A stretch of DNA of 64,000 nucleotides from positions 33,331 to 97,330 of the forward strand of contig PMUP01000081.1 in assembly GCA_003166865.1 (NCBI GenBank). Reading direction: 5' to 3'. Position numbers and translations under genes: made by a program. A model generated the notes under the pieces. It ran no database searches and was not told the origin of the DNA. It saw only the letters and a program-made list of their open reading frames with translations. Below, in pieces: positions 45,275-54,996 of the stretch (positions within the stretch are counted from its first letter, which is position 1; every line of letters starts with the position of its first letter). Source of the stretch: Bryobacterales bacterium. GTDB lineage: Bacteria; Acidobacteriota; Terriglobia; Bryobacterales; Bryobacteraceae.

Positions 45275-47230
45275 ATGCGTCGAGCTAACGTGTTGGCAAC
45301 AATTCTCTTCGTCGCTGTTGTCGCGCTGGTGTCATCCACGAAGGCAAACGCCGATACCACGTCTTTGGTCGGAAAACCCGCTCCGGATTTTTCCCTGACT
45401 ACGCTTGATGGAAAGGTGGCAAAGCTCTCCGCCCGGAAGGGCAATGTGGTCGTGATCTGTTTCTGGAGGACCAGCGATTCCGACCAACCTATCATCCGGG
45501 ACGTCCTACCCTTCATGCAGGAACTCAGCGCCAACCAGAATTGGGCGAGTAAAGGCGTCGTGGTCTGGGGCATCACAGTCAATGAACCGAAGCAAACGGC
45601 CGTGACCGTCAGGAAGTTCCTGAAGGATCACAATTTCACCTTCGATGTTCTCTACGACGACACGAGCGCGGCTTCCAGGAGCTATCTGGTCCCAGGCACC
45701 CCAACGACACTCGTGATCGGGAGTGACGGCATCATCAAGTATGTCATCGGCGGCTTTGGCAACGCGAGGCCACATGAGATCAGCGCCGCCGTCGAAAGGG
45801 CGTTGGCCGAGTCAGGCAAGCTGGATGCCGCGGCTTTCATCGGCAGTCCCGCGCCAGCGTTTTTGCTGACCGCGCCCAATGGGGCAGCTATCCATCTCGA
45901 CGACGATAAATACGAACACAACAAACACAAGGTAGTGCTGATCACCTTTTGGGCTGACGGCAATTCTTCCGCGAGCATCCTGCGCCACATTCAGGAACTC
46001 GCCGCCAACAGGAATTTTGTTGGTAGGGGACTCACGGTTATGGCGGTGGCGACCGGCCGGCAGACACCGGGCGACGTTCGAAAATTTCTGCTGGATAACC
46101 GCTACACATTTGAGGTCCTCTTCGATACCGCGTTTGCTTCCTGGGAAGACTCTCTGGGCAAAGAGATGACGACCTTTGTGATTGGGTACGAAGGCGTGGT
46201 CACGAACGTATTTGCCGGCACCAGCGCCGGCTTGATAAAGCAAATCGACGAGGCGGTCGCATCCGCGTTGGACGAACCCGCCGTGCCCAACCCCCTTTCC
46301 TTGATAGGTAAGCCCGCTCCGGATTTTTCTTTGACTACGCTCGACGGGAAGACCGTCAGGCTCTCCGATCAGAGGGGCAAGGTTCTATTGCTCGATTTCT
46401 GGGCCAGTTGGTGCTATCCGTGCGAGGTAACGCTGCCTCACACCCAGGCGCTAAGCGACAACCGGGACCTTGCGAACAAAGGTCTCGTAGTTTGGGCCGT
46501 AACGGGACCCGACAATAAACAGGGCATGGCCGACGCAAAGAGGTTTGTCTTGAGCCGCAAATTTACCTTCGCTGCTCCCGCCGACACAAAAGACGCAGTC
46601 AAAAATGCCTATGGGGTTTGGGGCATTCCTACCGCCGTCATAGTCGGGCGCGACGGCCTGATCAAATCCGTCGTGGGAGGTAACTCAAAAGTGATCGACG
46701 ACAGCATCGCATCTGCTCTTGCTGAATCCCGGCCAGCCCTTCCCTCAAACGTCCAGCCCAACCCGCCACCCGCTCCGTCTGATCCTGCAAATCAGGCGCT
46801 GTCCCCACTCCCGCCACCGGTTCCCCCGGCTCCCGCAAATCCGGCGGCGCCTTCCTCCGCGCCTGCAACGCAACCAATCGACGCTCTCGCGAGCATCTGG
46901 CAAAGCGAAGCCGAACCCGGTCAGACTTTCCGGTTCAAACTCGACGGCGATGCCATTTACGTTTACGGAGGCCGGGAGGACTTGTTCGGTGTGCTGCAGG
47001 CCAAGAGAAACAAGGGTGCGATCGAAACGTATGAAGGTCTGGTCCGCCTCGCACCGGTGACGCAGTGTCCCGGAGGCCACGGCTTGATGCAGATCAGGAA
47101 TTGGAACGAGAGCAGGCTCGACGCCAGGATCGAGACGCCTCTCAGAAGCCAGAACGGCATCACATGCGGAGGCGTACTCGGCACGGGCAAGCTCATTCGC
47201 TGGCAGCAGGTAGCTTTCGTGAAGAGGTAA
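45275..47230 (+). CDS. secreted protein with three thioredoxin-fold (TlpA/AhpC) domains, two lacking the CXXC
   Basis: The product has 651 residues with signal peptide MRRANVLATILFVAVVALVSS. Three repeats open with the same block (LVGKPAPDFSLTTLDGK, FIGSPAPAFLLTAPNGA, LIGKPAPDFSLTTLDGK). Only the third has the redox site, WASWCYPC with C380 and C383. In the first the site reads WRTSDSD and in the second WADGNSS, so they cannot do thiol chemistry. A Pro/Ala-rich linker (about 505-560) leads to a small beta domain. The third domain may reduce or resolve disulfides in periplasmic partners such as the RHS products; domains one and two may bind the partner. Confidence 0.8.
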   Translation: MRRANVLATILFVAVVALVSSTKANADTTSLVGKPAPDFSLTTLDGKVAKLSARKGNVVVICFWRTSDSDQPIIRDVLPFMQELSANQNWASKGVVVWGITVNEPKQTAVTVRKFLKDHNFTFDVLYDDTSAASRSYLVPGTPTTLVIGSDGIIKYVIGGFGNARPHEISAAVERALAESGKLDAAAFIGSPAPAFLLTAPNGAAIHLDDDKYEHNKHKVVLITFWADGNSSASILRHIQELAANRNFVGRGLTVMAVATGRQTPGDVRKFLLDNRYTFEVLFDTAFASWEDSLGKEMTTFVIGYEGVVTNVFAGTSAGLIKQIDEAVASALDEPAVPNPLSLIGKPAPDFSLTTLDGKTVRLSDQRGKVLLLDFWASWCYPCEVTLPHTQALSDNRDLANKGLVVWAVTGPDNKQGMADAKRFVLSRKFTFAAPADTKDAVKNAYGVWGIPTAVIVGRDGLIKSVVGGNSKVIDDSIASALAESRPALPSNVQPNPPPAPSDPANQALSPLPPPVPPAPANPAAPSSAPATQPIDALASIWQSEAEPGQTFRFKLDGDAIYVYGGREDLFGVLQAKRNKGAIETYEGLVRLAPVTQCPGGHGLMQIRNWNESRLDARIETPLRSQNGITCGGVLGTGKLIRWQQVAFVKR

Positions 47231-47247
47231 GAGAGGAGAAACGACGT

Positions 47248-48345
47248 ATGACATTAAAGGTCAGCGTTCCGGCGGTCGCAGCAGCGTGCACTCTCATCTA
47301 CGCCGCCGGATGCAGTAGCTCCAAGCCCGGTTCGACTGCCGAGCCACCCAGGCAAAACACTGCTCCGGGCGTCGCTGCTGCGATCACCCGCGCCCTGAGC
47401 CCATCCAAAGACCCTTCCCAGTTTGACATCGATGGTGTTCGGCTAGGAATGAGCGTAGATGAAGCAGAAGCGGCTCTCCGCGCGTACGGCATTCCCTACG
47501 TTGCAAAAGCGCAATTCGGGTCGCGACTTGGGAAAGGACCGTTCATTGGTGCCGTTGTTGGGATGACGGGGAAAGAATATTCGAGTGTTGAAAATCCGGA
47601 TGATCGTGGCGACCATGTATCGGCTTTCTTCACTGAAACTGAAGGAAGAGCCTATTCCATAGATCGGACAATGAAGTACGGCTTTGAAACGCCCACCTCG
47701 TGGGATGTTCTTAAACAACGAGTTCGAGAGAAATATGGAGATCCCACGCCAACACCACCTGCTAATAGTCCGGTTCCTCCAGGTTCGATGGAATATTGGG
47801 TGTATGACCCTGGGGGCAGGCCAATTTCAGGCCCCTGGAATGCAATGATTTCAAATTGGAGTAGTCATGCTGCCCTTTGGTCATATTGCGCAACTCAGAC
47901 TACGCCCGCCGGAAATGACACAATTTTAAATGGCAACCAGTTTTTCGATGATACGGTAGGGCAAGCTATGGGCAATCGTGGAGGCGGAACCTCTGATCGA
48001 ATCTTTGGTCCTATTCCTTATCATGTACCCGAAAAGGCGGGTTCTCCTTCTCTTAACAGAGGAGAGTATCCACTGTATTTTCCATTGATGGGATGGTCGC
48101 AGCCGGGAGTGGGATTAGGACCTATGCATGGATTTAACTCCGTATGTGGAGTGACTCTAAAAACTCATTACGCGTGGGGCGGGGGAACACCAGGTGTTTT
48201 GGTCCAAGGCTTTGAGGTAGGCCTTCTTGACAATCAACTTGCGTCAAAAAATATGGTGAATCTGCTTAACTATGCCAATGGCGTCAGAGCACAACAGCTC
48301 GAAGAAACTCGCAAGAAATCCGAACAACAAAAATCACCTTTTTGA
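47248..48345 (+). CDS. hypothetical lipoprotein
   Basis: The product has 365 residues from ATG 47248 (GAGAGGAG upstream; the frame opens at 47065). The signal peptide ends in YAAGC followed by SSSKPG, a lipobox. The mature part is not recognised. An early segment (FDIDGVRLGMSVDEAEAALRAYG) resembles the short repeat found in some outer-membrane lipoproteins that sense a ligand; the later half is Gly/Pro-rich with aromatic clusters. By eye the second half of the gene is richer in A and T than its neighbours, which suggests foreign origin. It ends the operon from 44360. Confidence 0.65.
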   Translation: MTLKVSVPAVAAACTLIYAAGCSSSKPGSTAEPPRQNTAPGVAAAITRALSPSKDPSQFDIDGVRLGMSVDEAEAALRAYGIPYVAKAQFGSRLGKGPFIGAVVGMTGKEYSSVENPDDRGDHVSAFFTETEGRAYSIDRTMKYGFETPTSWDVLKQRVREKYGDPTPTPPANSPVPPGSMEYWVYDPGGRPISGPWNAMISNWSSHAALWSYCATQTTPAGNDTILNGNQFFDDTVGQAMGNRGGGTSDRIFGPIPYHVPEKAGSPSLNRGEYPLYFPLMGWSQPGVGLGPMHGFNSVCGVTLKTHYAWGGGTPGVLVQGFEVGLLDNQLASKNMVNLLNYANGVRAQQLEETRKKSEQQKSPF

Positions 48346-48377
48346 CGAAACGAGATCTTCATTCGATTCGGTCAAAA
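48340..48377 (+). terminator. possible hairpin after the lipoprotein stop
   Basis: TTTTGAC at 48340-48346 (including the stop codon) pairs with GTCAAAA at 48371-48377, and the stem can be extended inward with one bulge. No T-run follows on the plus strand, so it would be a weak or non-canonical terminator. Confidence 0.25.
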
Positions 48378-48940
48378 CGATGCCGTCACGCTTGTGAACG
48401 GATTGGCACTGGCCGGAGGGTAGAACGAAACCTGGAGGGAGAATAACAGAGTGCTAATAATGCAGATTGTCCAAATGGTTCTTCATGGTCCGGGGAAAGC
48501 GAGGTTGGCCGTTAACTAAACCAGCGTTCGGCGGTGGCCGCACCTTGATGCTGTTGGCACGTTATGTTTTTTGAATTCGTCGCGAATAGCTTGCAGGCTG
48601 CGCGGACGAATCGCCGCATTCGTGCGAGTGAACGCCGTCCAAATCTCGACAACGAGAACCTAATAGCGATAGTTGCTCCGTCTCCCCTTAGCATCGGCTG
48701 CCCCAGGGGCCTCTCGATTTTCGGGCAGAGTATAGCGGCGGACCTCACGCTCCAGGGCAAGGGCTGCGCCCTCGGGCTCGGTTTTCCTAACCGTCTCAAC
48801 TGATGCGCGTGATGCGTGTTCCGCCGGCTGAAGTGCGCTCTTGTGACGCCTGTTGGGGCAGCAAAGCTCACGGGAGGCAACACGGGTGTTCAATGCTTGG
48901 CGTTGTCGAGGTCAAAAAGGAAATCCCGCCAAAGAATACA
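48378..48940. other. gene-free stretch before the DUF1566 gene
   Basis: About 560 bp with several frames of 75-125 codons on both strands, none with a ribosome site, a known domain or consistent codon bias. It may hold a decayed gene and must contain the promoter of the 48941-54951 operon, but no convincing -35/-10 pair was seen. Confidence 0.4.
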
Positions 48941-49444
48941 ATGACGAAGCCGCTTTCATGTCTGCTGGGCTTGCTGGCTTGCTATCTTCCGCTGGCAGCC
49001 CAGAACAACACGACGAAACCGAAGACGAAGCCCATGGGCGTTTGGACAGACCCCGCGACTCATCTGATGTGGACGAGCCGGGACCTCGACGTGGATCAGA
49101 CCTGGAGCATGGCGAAGTATTGGTGTGACAGTTTGAGATGGAACGGCCGCGCGGATTGGCGACTGCCGACCATCGACGAACTGAAAGGGCTCTTCGATAT
49201 CGAGGCCCCCGCCAGACCCTTGGTTTTTAAGGGCCGACAGTTCGACTATCACATCAAAGGCGGGATTACCCTCACAGGCAGGGAATGGAGTTCAACGCTG
49301 GCACGAATGAACCGGGATCGTCCCGGCCCATTGCCCCCGGCGGGGGCTCTGACCTTCAACTTCACTGTCGGGGAGCAGGTCGCTTTCCCACTCAGCGACG
49401 ACGAGGGCAATCGGGCTTTGTGTGTGCGCCGTTCTGGAGAATGA
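48941..49444 (+). CDS. secreted DUF1566 (Lcl) domain protein
   Basis: The product has 167 residues from ATG 48941, with a signal peptide (MTKPLSCLLGLLACYLPLAAQ). The single domain shows the Lcl pattern: DPATHLMWTSRDLDVD, then YWCDSLRWNG, WRLPTIDELKGLFD, REWSSTLA and RALCVRR. Lcl domains are C-type-lectin-like and bind surfaces or polysaccharide in Legionella Lcl. It is the first gene of a three-gene operon with one-base gaps to the next genes. The frame opens at 48803 but the leader there is not coding-like. Confidence 0.8.
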   Translation: MTKPLSCLLGLLACYLPLAAQNNTTKPKTKPMGVWTDPATHLMWTSRDLDVDQTWSMAKYWCDSLRWNGRADWRLPTIDELKGLFDIEAPARPLVFKGRQFDYHIKGGITLTGREWSSTLARMNRDRPGPLPPAGALTFNFTVGEQVAFPLSDDEGNRALCVRRSGE

Positions 49445-49445
49445 T

Positions 49446-50387
49446 ATGGAATGGTTATGGCGTAATTGCCTCCTCTGCTTCGTCCTGTCCGTCGCCACTA
49501 GCGCCGCTCAGGCCGTTTATACCTACGATAATGGCGGCCGCCTGACCCGAGTCAGCTATGGTGCCGCAGGGTCCGTCAGTTATACCTACGACGCCGCGGG
49601 CAATCTTATCAGCCGATCCGTCGCCGCAGCCGGCAGCTCTGTGATTACGTCCGTGGACACTGCCAGCGGCGGTTCCGATATTGCCCAAAACACCTTCATT
49701 GTGATCACAGGCGTGAACCTGGTTCCCGCAACGACTCCGGCAGCCGGGGTTAACTGGAGCAGCGCTCCCTCCTTCGCTTCCGGCCAGATGCCCACCCAGC
49801 TCGACGGCGTGAGCGTGACTGTCAATGGGAAGCCAGCCTACATCTACTTTTTTTGCAGTGCCGCCACCAGCACGGTTTGCGCCAGCGATCAGCTCAATGT
49901 TCTGACCCCGCTGGATAACACGACGGGGCCCGTCCCGATCGTGGTGACCAGCGGCGCCACGGTCAGCGCTCCCTTTACCGCGACCCTGAAGGCCGTCGCT
50001 CCGGCCTTCCTTCTCTTTGGAGGCAGCCATTATGTCGCCGCGACGCATGCGAACGGCGGATTGATCGGTCCCGCCAGCCTCTATCCGGGGGCATCCACGC
50101 CGGCCAAGCCAGGCGAGGAGGTAGTGATCTACGCAGTCGGATTCGGCCTGCCGTCCGCGCCGCTGACTGCGGGATCTTCCAAGCAGTCCGGATCGCTGCC
50201 CGCGCTCCCGGTTTGCACGATCAGGACCAGCGCGGCGGCTGTGGCGTTCGCCGGATTGATCAGTCCGGGGCTGTATCAGTTAAACGTCATCATTCCCTCT
50301 GCAACTCCAAGCGGCGATAACCCGATCGGCTGTACCTACGGCGGCTCCGCCACTCCGGCCGGGGACTTGATCACGGTAGGCCAATAA
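49446..50387 (+). CDS. secreted protein with two YD repeats and a TIGR03437-type domain
   Basis: The product has 313 residues from ATG 49446. After the signal peptide (MEWLWRNCLLCFVLSVATSAAQA) come two RHS/YD units (VYTYDNGGRLTRVSY and YTYDAAGNLISRS). The remaining 240 residues are a TIGR03437-like acidobacterial module with IPT/TIG-type strands: DQLNVLTPLD, YVAATHANGGLIGP, PAKPGEEVVIYAVGFG and PGLYQLNVIIPS. It lies between an Lcl protein and the large RHS protein with one-base gaps on both sides, so the three are surely co-translated. It may be an anchor or assembly partner of the RHS shell. Confidence 0.8.
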   Translation: MEWLWRNCLLCFVLSVATSAAQAVYTYDNGGRLTRVSYGAAGSVSYTYDAAGNLISRSVAAAGSSVITSVDTASGGSDIAQNTFIVITGVNLVPATTPAAGVNWSSAPSFASGQMPTQLDGVSVTVNGKPAYIYFFCSAATSTVCASDQLNVLTPLDNTTGPVPIVVTSGATVSAPFTATLKAVAPAFLLFGGSHYVAATHANGGLIGPASLYPGASTPAKPGEEVVIYAVGFGLPSAPLTAGSSKQSGSLPALPVCTIRTSAAAVAFAGLISPGLYQLNVIIPSATPSGDNPIGCTYGGSATPAGDLITVGQ

Positions 50388-50388
50388 A

Positions 50389-53300
50389 ATGCGAATTCCT
50401 GTGCGTGTCCAATTTCGTTTGCTTTGTTGCCTGCTCACTGCTTGGTTTATGTCGGCGTGCCTGCCGCAGGCAGTTCAGGCGGCGATAATTACGGTGACCA
50501 TCACCGGCACGGTTTCCAGCGGCAACGATGTCACGGGGGTTTTCGGGCCGTCGAATACCGATCTCACGGGCCAGAGTTTTACGCTGGTCTATACCTTCGA
50601 CGGTACCTTGGGGACGGAAAGCATTACTGCCACCTGCGGCAGCTCGCCTTGCGGATCTGAGGATATGGGCGCGACTTTTACCGGAACGGCTGCGCCAGCG
50701 AGTTCATTATCTCCGTGCACAGCAGCGGTTCTCACGATCGGCAGCGGCACCTATGCGCTCGGCATGTTTCCGGTCGTCTCGGTCTCGTCGTTCGTCATTC
50801 GAAACGCTGCGCCCTCAGCCAGCTATGCCGATTATAGCTGCGGAGCTGGGTATGAAAATAGTGGGTACGACGCTCTCCAGCTGCAAGTCTTCGCTGCGCC
50901 GGGGAGCCCGCCCTTCGGCGGGACGTATGACTGGCGTTCGCCCTTTGCCGACTCGCAAATTACCGGCAACGGTTCCGCCGCTATTGTTGGGGTTGGGGGG
51001 AGCAACGGGACCCGGTATTCTGCCTCCGCCAATCTGAACCCCACCAGCATCACTGTCAGCAGCGGCGGTAACACGACGCCATCCGAGCCCCCAAAATCCC
51101 TCGGCAGTACCGGCGACACGCCGGGCGCATGTCCCTGCGGCGATCCGATCAGCGTCGGCACCGGGAATCTGTTCGAGCAGGTCGCGGATTATAAAACCAC
51201 CGGGCCCAACCAGCTCGGCTTTACGCGGTACTACAACAGCCTTGGCAGCACTACCACCTTTGCAGCTTCGCTCGGCACGAACTGGCGCTCGAACTATGAC
51301 CGCTATCTCAGAATTGTGTCGGCGACTTCCGTCACTGCGGAACGGGCGGACGGGCAGCAACTGACATTCACCTCAAGCGGCGGGGCGTGGGCGAGCGATA
51401 GCGACGTGGATCTGAAGCTCGTGAATCCGGGATCGACCTGGACCTTGACCGACACGACCGACACCGTGGAAACCTACACTGCGGGTGCTTCGGGCGAGGC
51501 GCTCCTGACAACGATTGCCGCCCGCAACGGTTACACGCAGACGCTTCAGTACAACGCCAACAATCAGCTCGTCTCCGTCACTGATTCCTACAACCGCTCC
51601 CTGACTCTTGCCTATCAGAACGGCCTCTTGCAGACGGTGACGACGCCGGACGGCCTGATTCTCACATACGGTTACTCCTCAAGCGGCGCGAAGGCGGGCG
51701 TGCTCGACCGGCTCGCCTCCGTGGCATATTCAACGACTCCGCAGACAAGCCAGTCGTACCTTTACGAAAACTCCGCGCTGCCCTTCGCGCTGACCGGCAT
51801 CACCGACGAGGACGGTAACCGCTACGCCACCTGGACCTATGACTCTTCCGGGCGCGGCTTGACCAATCAGCATGCGGGCGGAGCCGATCTGACGACCGTT
51901 GTCTACAACGATACCGACGGCAGCCGGATGGTGACCAATGCGCTTGGCCAGCAGTTACTGTACAAGTTCACGACTCTCCAGGGCGTGCCGAAGGTGACGG
52001 AGATTGACCGGCAGGCGACCTCCACCACCTCCGCCGCGACGCAGGCATTCACCTATGACAGCAACGGCTATACGGCGAGCGTGACCGACTGGAACGGCAA
52101 TCAAGCCGCCTATGTCAACGACCTGCATGGGCAGCCGACGACGATCAACGAGGCGGTCGGCACACCGCAGGCCCGCACGACCACGATCACCTATCTCAGC
52201 AACTACCACCTTCCGTCGCAGATCGTGACGCCGGGCCTGACCACGAACTTCACTTACGACAGCAGCGGGAATTTGCTGACGAGGAGGCTGACCGACACGA
52301 CAACAAACACTGCGCCATATTCGACCGGCGGGCAGACGCGCGCCTGGACCTACACTTGGTCGAATTTCCTGCTGGCCTCCGCGCAGAATCCCCGCACCGA
52401 TGTTCGGGCATTGACCAAATTCTCCTATGACGGCAGTGGCGCGCTCACCGCCGTGACCAACGCCCTCGGCCAGGCGACCAAAATAACCCAGCATCTGCCG
52501 GGCGGGTTGCCGCAGAAATTGGTCGATCCGAACGGCGTCACGACCAATTTCACTTACGATCCGCGCCAGCGATTGCTGACGCGCACCATGACCACGGCCG
52601 CAGGCCCTCTCACCACCGCATATTCCTACGACCCGGCCGGCAATGTGCTGAGCGTGATGCTGCCCGACGGCTCGACTCTCGCCAACACCTACGACGCCGC
52701 GCATCGTATTACGGGCACGGCGGATCTGTTCAAGAACAGCATCGCCTACACGCTCGACGCGCTCGGCGACCGCACGCAAACAAAAGTGTCAAACAGCGGC
52801 GCTGTCGTCCAGCGCCAGCATACTGGCACATTCGACGCAATCGGTCGGCTCCTTCACGATATCGGCGGAGTCGGCCAGACGACCGCGTATGCGTATGACG
52901 CGAACGGCAACGCGCTTTCCATCACCGATCCACTTCAGCGTGTGACACAGCAGAGTTTCGATGCTCTGAACCGCATCGCCAGGATCACCGATCCGGCCAA
53001 GGGCAACTCGGCGATCAGCTACGACGCCCACAACCGCCCCATAAGTGTCACCGATCCGAACGGAAACACCACTTCCTATACCTATGATGGTTTCGGCGAT
53101 GTGATCCAGGAGGCAAGCCCCGCCAGGGGAACGACGGTCTATCGCTATGATCCGGACGGCAATCTTGTGCAGAAGGTCGATGCCCGTGGCGCGGTTGCCA
53201 ATTACACCTACGACGCGCTCGACCGCGTGACGGCTACCGCCTATCCTGCCGGTGCCGCCGAGAACGTCGCCTACACCTACGATCAGGCTGTGGGAGGCTT

Positions 53301-54951
53301 CGGCATCGGCAGGTTGATTTCGGTCACCGATGCGGCCGGAACCTTAACCCGGACCTATGACGAACGTGGCAATGTGCTGAGCGAATCCCGCATTCGCGGC
53401 ACGGGGGCGAGCGCCGTGACGCTCCTGACCAAGTACGCGTACGACGGATCGAGCAGAATCGCGTCAATAGCCTATCCCTCTGGCACAGCCGTCGCGTACG
53501 CGCGTGACAGCATGGGCCGCATCACTTCGATGACGGCTGAGGCGCGCGGTGGTGCCCAACCCGCGCCTGTCGTGTCAAAAATCGCGTATCAACCTTTCGG
53601 CCAGCCGAACGCGCTGACCTTCGGAAACGGCGTCGCGGAGATGCGGAGCTTCGATCTCGACTACCGCATGACCGCCCTTGCGGATGCGGGAAAAGCCGCG
53701 ATCCAGGGTCTGACGTATGCTTACGACGCGGCGAACAACGTGCGCTCTATCGTGGATGCCGTCACCTCCGGCAACAGCCAGAGTCTCGGCTACGACGCGC
53801 TCGACCGGCTCACGAGCGCCACGGGCGGCTATGGCAGCCTCGGCTACACCTATGACAGCAATGGCAACCGGCTGACCGACACACGCGGCGGAGTGGCGGC
53901 AGGCACATTGGCTGACTTGGACGGCCTCAACTCGATTACCGGCTTGGTGTACAACCAGGCGGGACGCCTCGCGACGACCAATGCGGGCACGAAGCAGATC
54001 ACGCAGTACACTTACGACGCTTTCGGCCACCGCCTCGTCAGGCTGGGCAGCATAACTGGGACGACCTTCTTCCAATACGATCAGGACGGCCATCTGCTGG
54101 AAGAGACCGACAGTCAGGGCGGCGCCCAGGTCGATTACATCTATCTAAAGGGTAGGCCCGTCGCCACCTTCCAGCCGAGCGATGGCAAGCTCTATTTTCT
54201 GCATGACGACCGCCTCGGCACGCCTGAGATCGCGACCGACGCTGCGCAGGCAGTCGCGTGGACAACCATCTATCAGCCATTCGGACAAACCAGCGGGTTA
54301 CCATCGCTCATCGTTCAGGACCTGCGCCTGCCGGGGCAGGAAAACGATCTTGATACTGGCCTTTACCACAATGGTTTCCGCGACTACACGCCGGGGTGGG
54401 GAAGGTATGTGCAGAGCGATCCGATTGGGCTTGGTGGTGGGATGAATACATATAGGTACGGCGAAGGGAATCCACTGAAATACACGGATCGCTCAGGGTT
54501 GTGCATTGGTCCATTTATTGTGGTTTGTGCCGAGTTGGCGTTCGATGCTATCGAGGGCAGCGCACTCTATTTCGATCTGTTGGAGACTTCCTATGCAGGG
54601 GCGGGGCTTTCTGACGCGCTGTTCGCACAAGTTGAAGAATCTGCCTTCAACGCCACAATTCAAGCTCTGGCCTTGTACAATAACCCTGCAGTCGCCTTTT
54701 TCCTCACGGCCGCTGCCGACCCGTTCAATATCCAACTGCCACCCTTCTACAACCCGTATGCTGAAGCGGCGAGTCAGCTCGCGGATATCATTGGAGGTGG
54801 CTATGACTTTAGTAAAGATTACATTGAAAATGAGCTTCTCGAGTATGGATCACCCACGGTGGCGACAACTCCGGGAGCTATCCCCCCTCTGCTCTATTTC
54901 CAGGAATCTTTCGTTCGCTCACCAACAACCGGTCAATCATGCCATCCGTAG
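50389..54951 (+). CDS. large secreted RHS-repeat protein with variable C-terminal tip
   Basis: The product has 1520 residues. A signal peptide (MRIPVRVQFRLLCCLLTAWFMSACLPQAVQA) is followed by a 200-residue beta domain, a DUF6531-type block (DPISVGTGNLFEQVADY), then more than 20 YD repeats such as FTYDSSGNLLTRRLTD. The RHS core is complete: LYFLHDDRLGTPEIAT, GQENDLDTGLYHNGFRDY and SDPIGLGGGMNTYRYGEGNP with DRSGL. The last 150 residues after the core are of unknown type and richer in A/T codons, as expected of an exchangeable toxin tip. There is no known tip motif. The signal peptide points to export by Sec, not a type VI spike. Confidence 0.85.
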   Translation: MRIPVRVQFRLLCCLLTAWFMSACLPQAVQAAIITVTITGTVSSGNDVTGVFGPSNTDLTGQSFTLVYTFDGTLGTESITATCGSSPCGSEDMGATFTGTAAPASSLSPCTAAVLTIGSGTYALGMFPVVSVSSFVIRNAAPSASYADYSCGAGYENSGYDALQLQVFAAPGSPPFGGTYDWRSPFADSQITGNGSAAIVGVGGSNGTRYSASANLNPTSITVSSGGNTTPSEPPKSLGSTGDTPGACPCGDPISVGTGNLFEQVADYKTTGPNQLGFTRYYNSLGSTTTFAASLGTNWRSNYDRYLRIVSATSVTAERADGQQLTFTSSGGAWASDSDVDLKLVNPGSTWTLTDTTDTVETYTAGASGEALLTTIAARNGYTQTLQYNANNQLVSVTDSYNRSLTLAYQNGLLQTVTTPDGLILTYGYSSSGAKAGVLDRLASVAYSTTPQTSQSYLYENSALPFALTGITDEDGNRYATWTYDSSGRGLTNQHAGGADLTTVVYNDTDGSRMVTNALGQQLLYKFTTLQGVPKVTEIDRQATSTTSAATQAFTYDSNGYTASVTDWNGNQAAYVNDLHGQPTTINEAVGTPQARTTTITYLSNYHLPSQIVTPGLTTNFTYDSSGNLLTRRLTDTTTNTAPYSTGGQTRAWTYTWSNFLLASAQNPRTDVRALTKFSYDGSGALTAVTNALGQATKITQHLPGGLPQKLVDPNGVTTNFTYDPRQRLLTRTMTTAAGPLTTAYSYDPAGNVLSVMLPDGSTLANTYDAAHRITGTADLFKNSIAYTLDALGDRTQTKVSNSGAVVQRQHTGTFDAIGRLLHDIGGVGQTTAYAYDANGNALSITDPLQRVTQQSFDALNRIARITDPAKGNSAISYDAHNRPISVTDPNGNTTSYTYDGFGDVIQEASPARGTTVYRYDPDGNLVQKVDARGAVANYTYDALDRVTATAYPAGAAENVAYTYDQAVGGFGIGRLISVTDAAGTLTRTYDERGNVLSESRIRGTGASAVTLLTKYAYDGSSRIASIAYPSGTAVAYARDSMGRITSMTAEARGGAQPAPVVSKIAYQPFGQPNALTFGNGVAEMRSFDLDYRMTALADAGKAAIQGLTYAYDAANNVRSIVDAVTSGNSQSLGYDALDRLTSATGGYGSLGYTYDSNGNRLTDTRGGVAAGTLADLDGLNSITGLVYNQAGRLATTNAGTKQITQYTYDAFGHRLVRLGSITGTTFFQYDQDGHLLEETDSQGGAQVDYIYLKGRPVATFQPSDGKLYFLHDDRLGTPEIATDAAQAVAWTTIYQPFGQTSGLPSLIVQDLRLPGQENDLDTGLYHNGFRDYTPGWGRYVQSDPIGLGGGMNTYRYGEGNPLKYTDRSGLCIGPFIVVCAELAFDAIEGSALYFDLLETSYAGAGLSDALFAQVEESAFNATIQALALYNNPAVAFFLTAAADPFNIQLPPFYNPYAEAASQLADIIGGGYDFSKDYIENELLEYGSPTVATTPGAIPPLLYFQESFVRSPTTGQSCHP

Positions 54952-54996
54952 TTTGCCTCTCCAACTAGGATTCAGTGCCACGCACAGGCCCAAATC

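Noticed and set aside
52000..54400. Possible tandem DNA repeat within the RHS gene
   Set aside because: The repeats are protein-level YD units with variable codons, not a DNA satellite.
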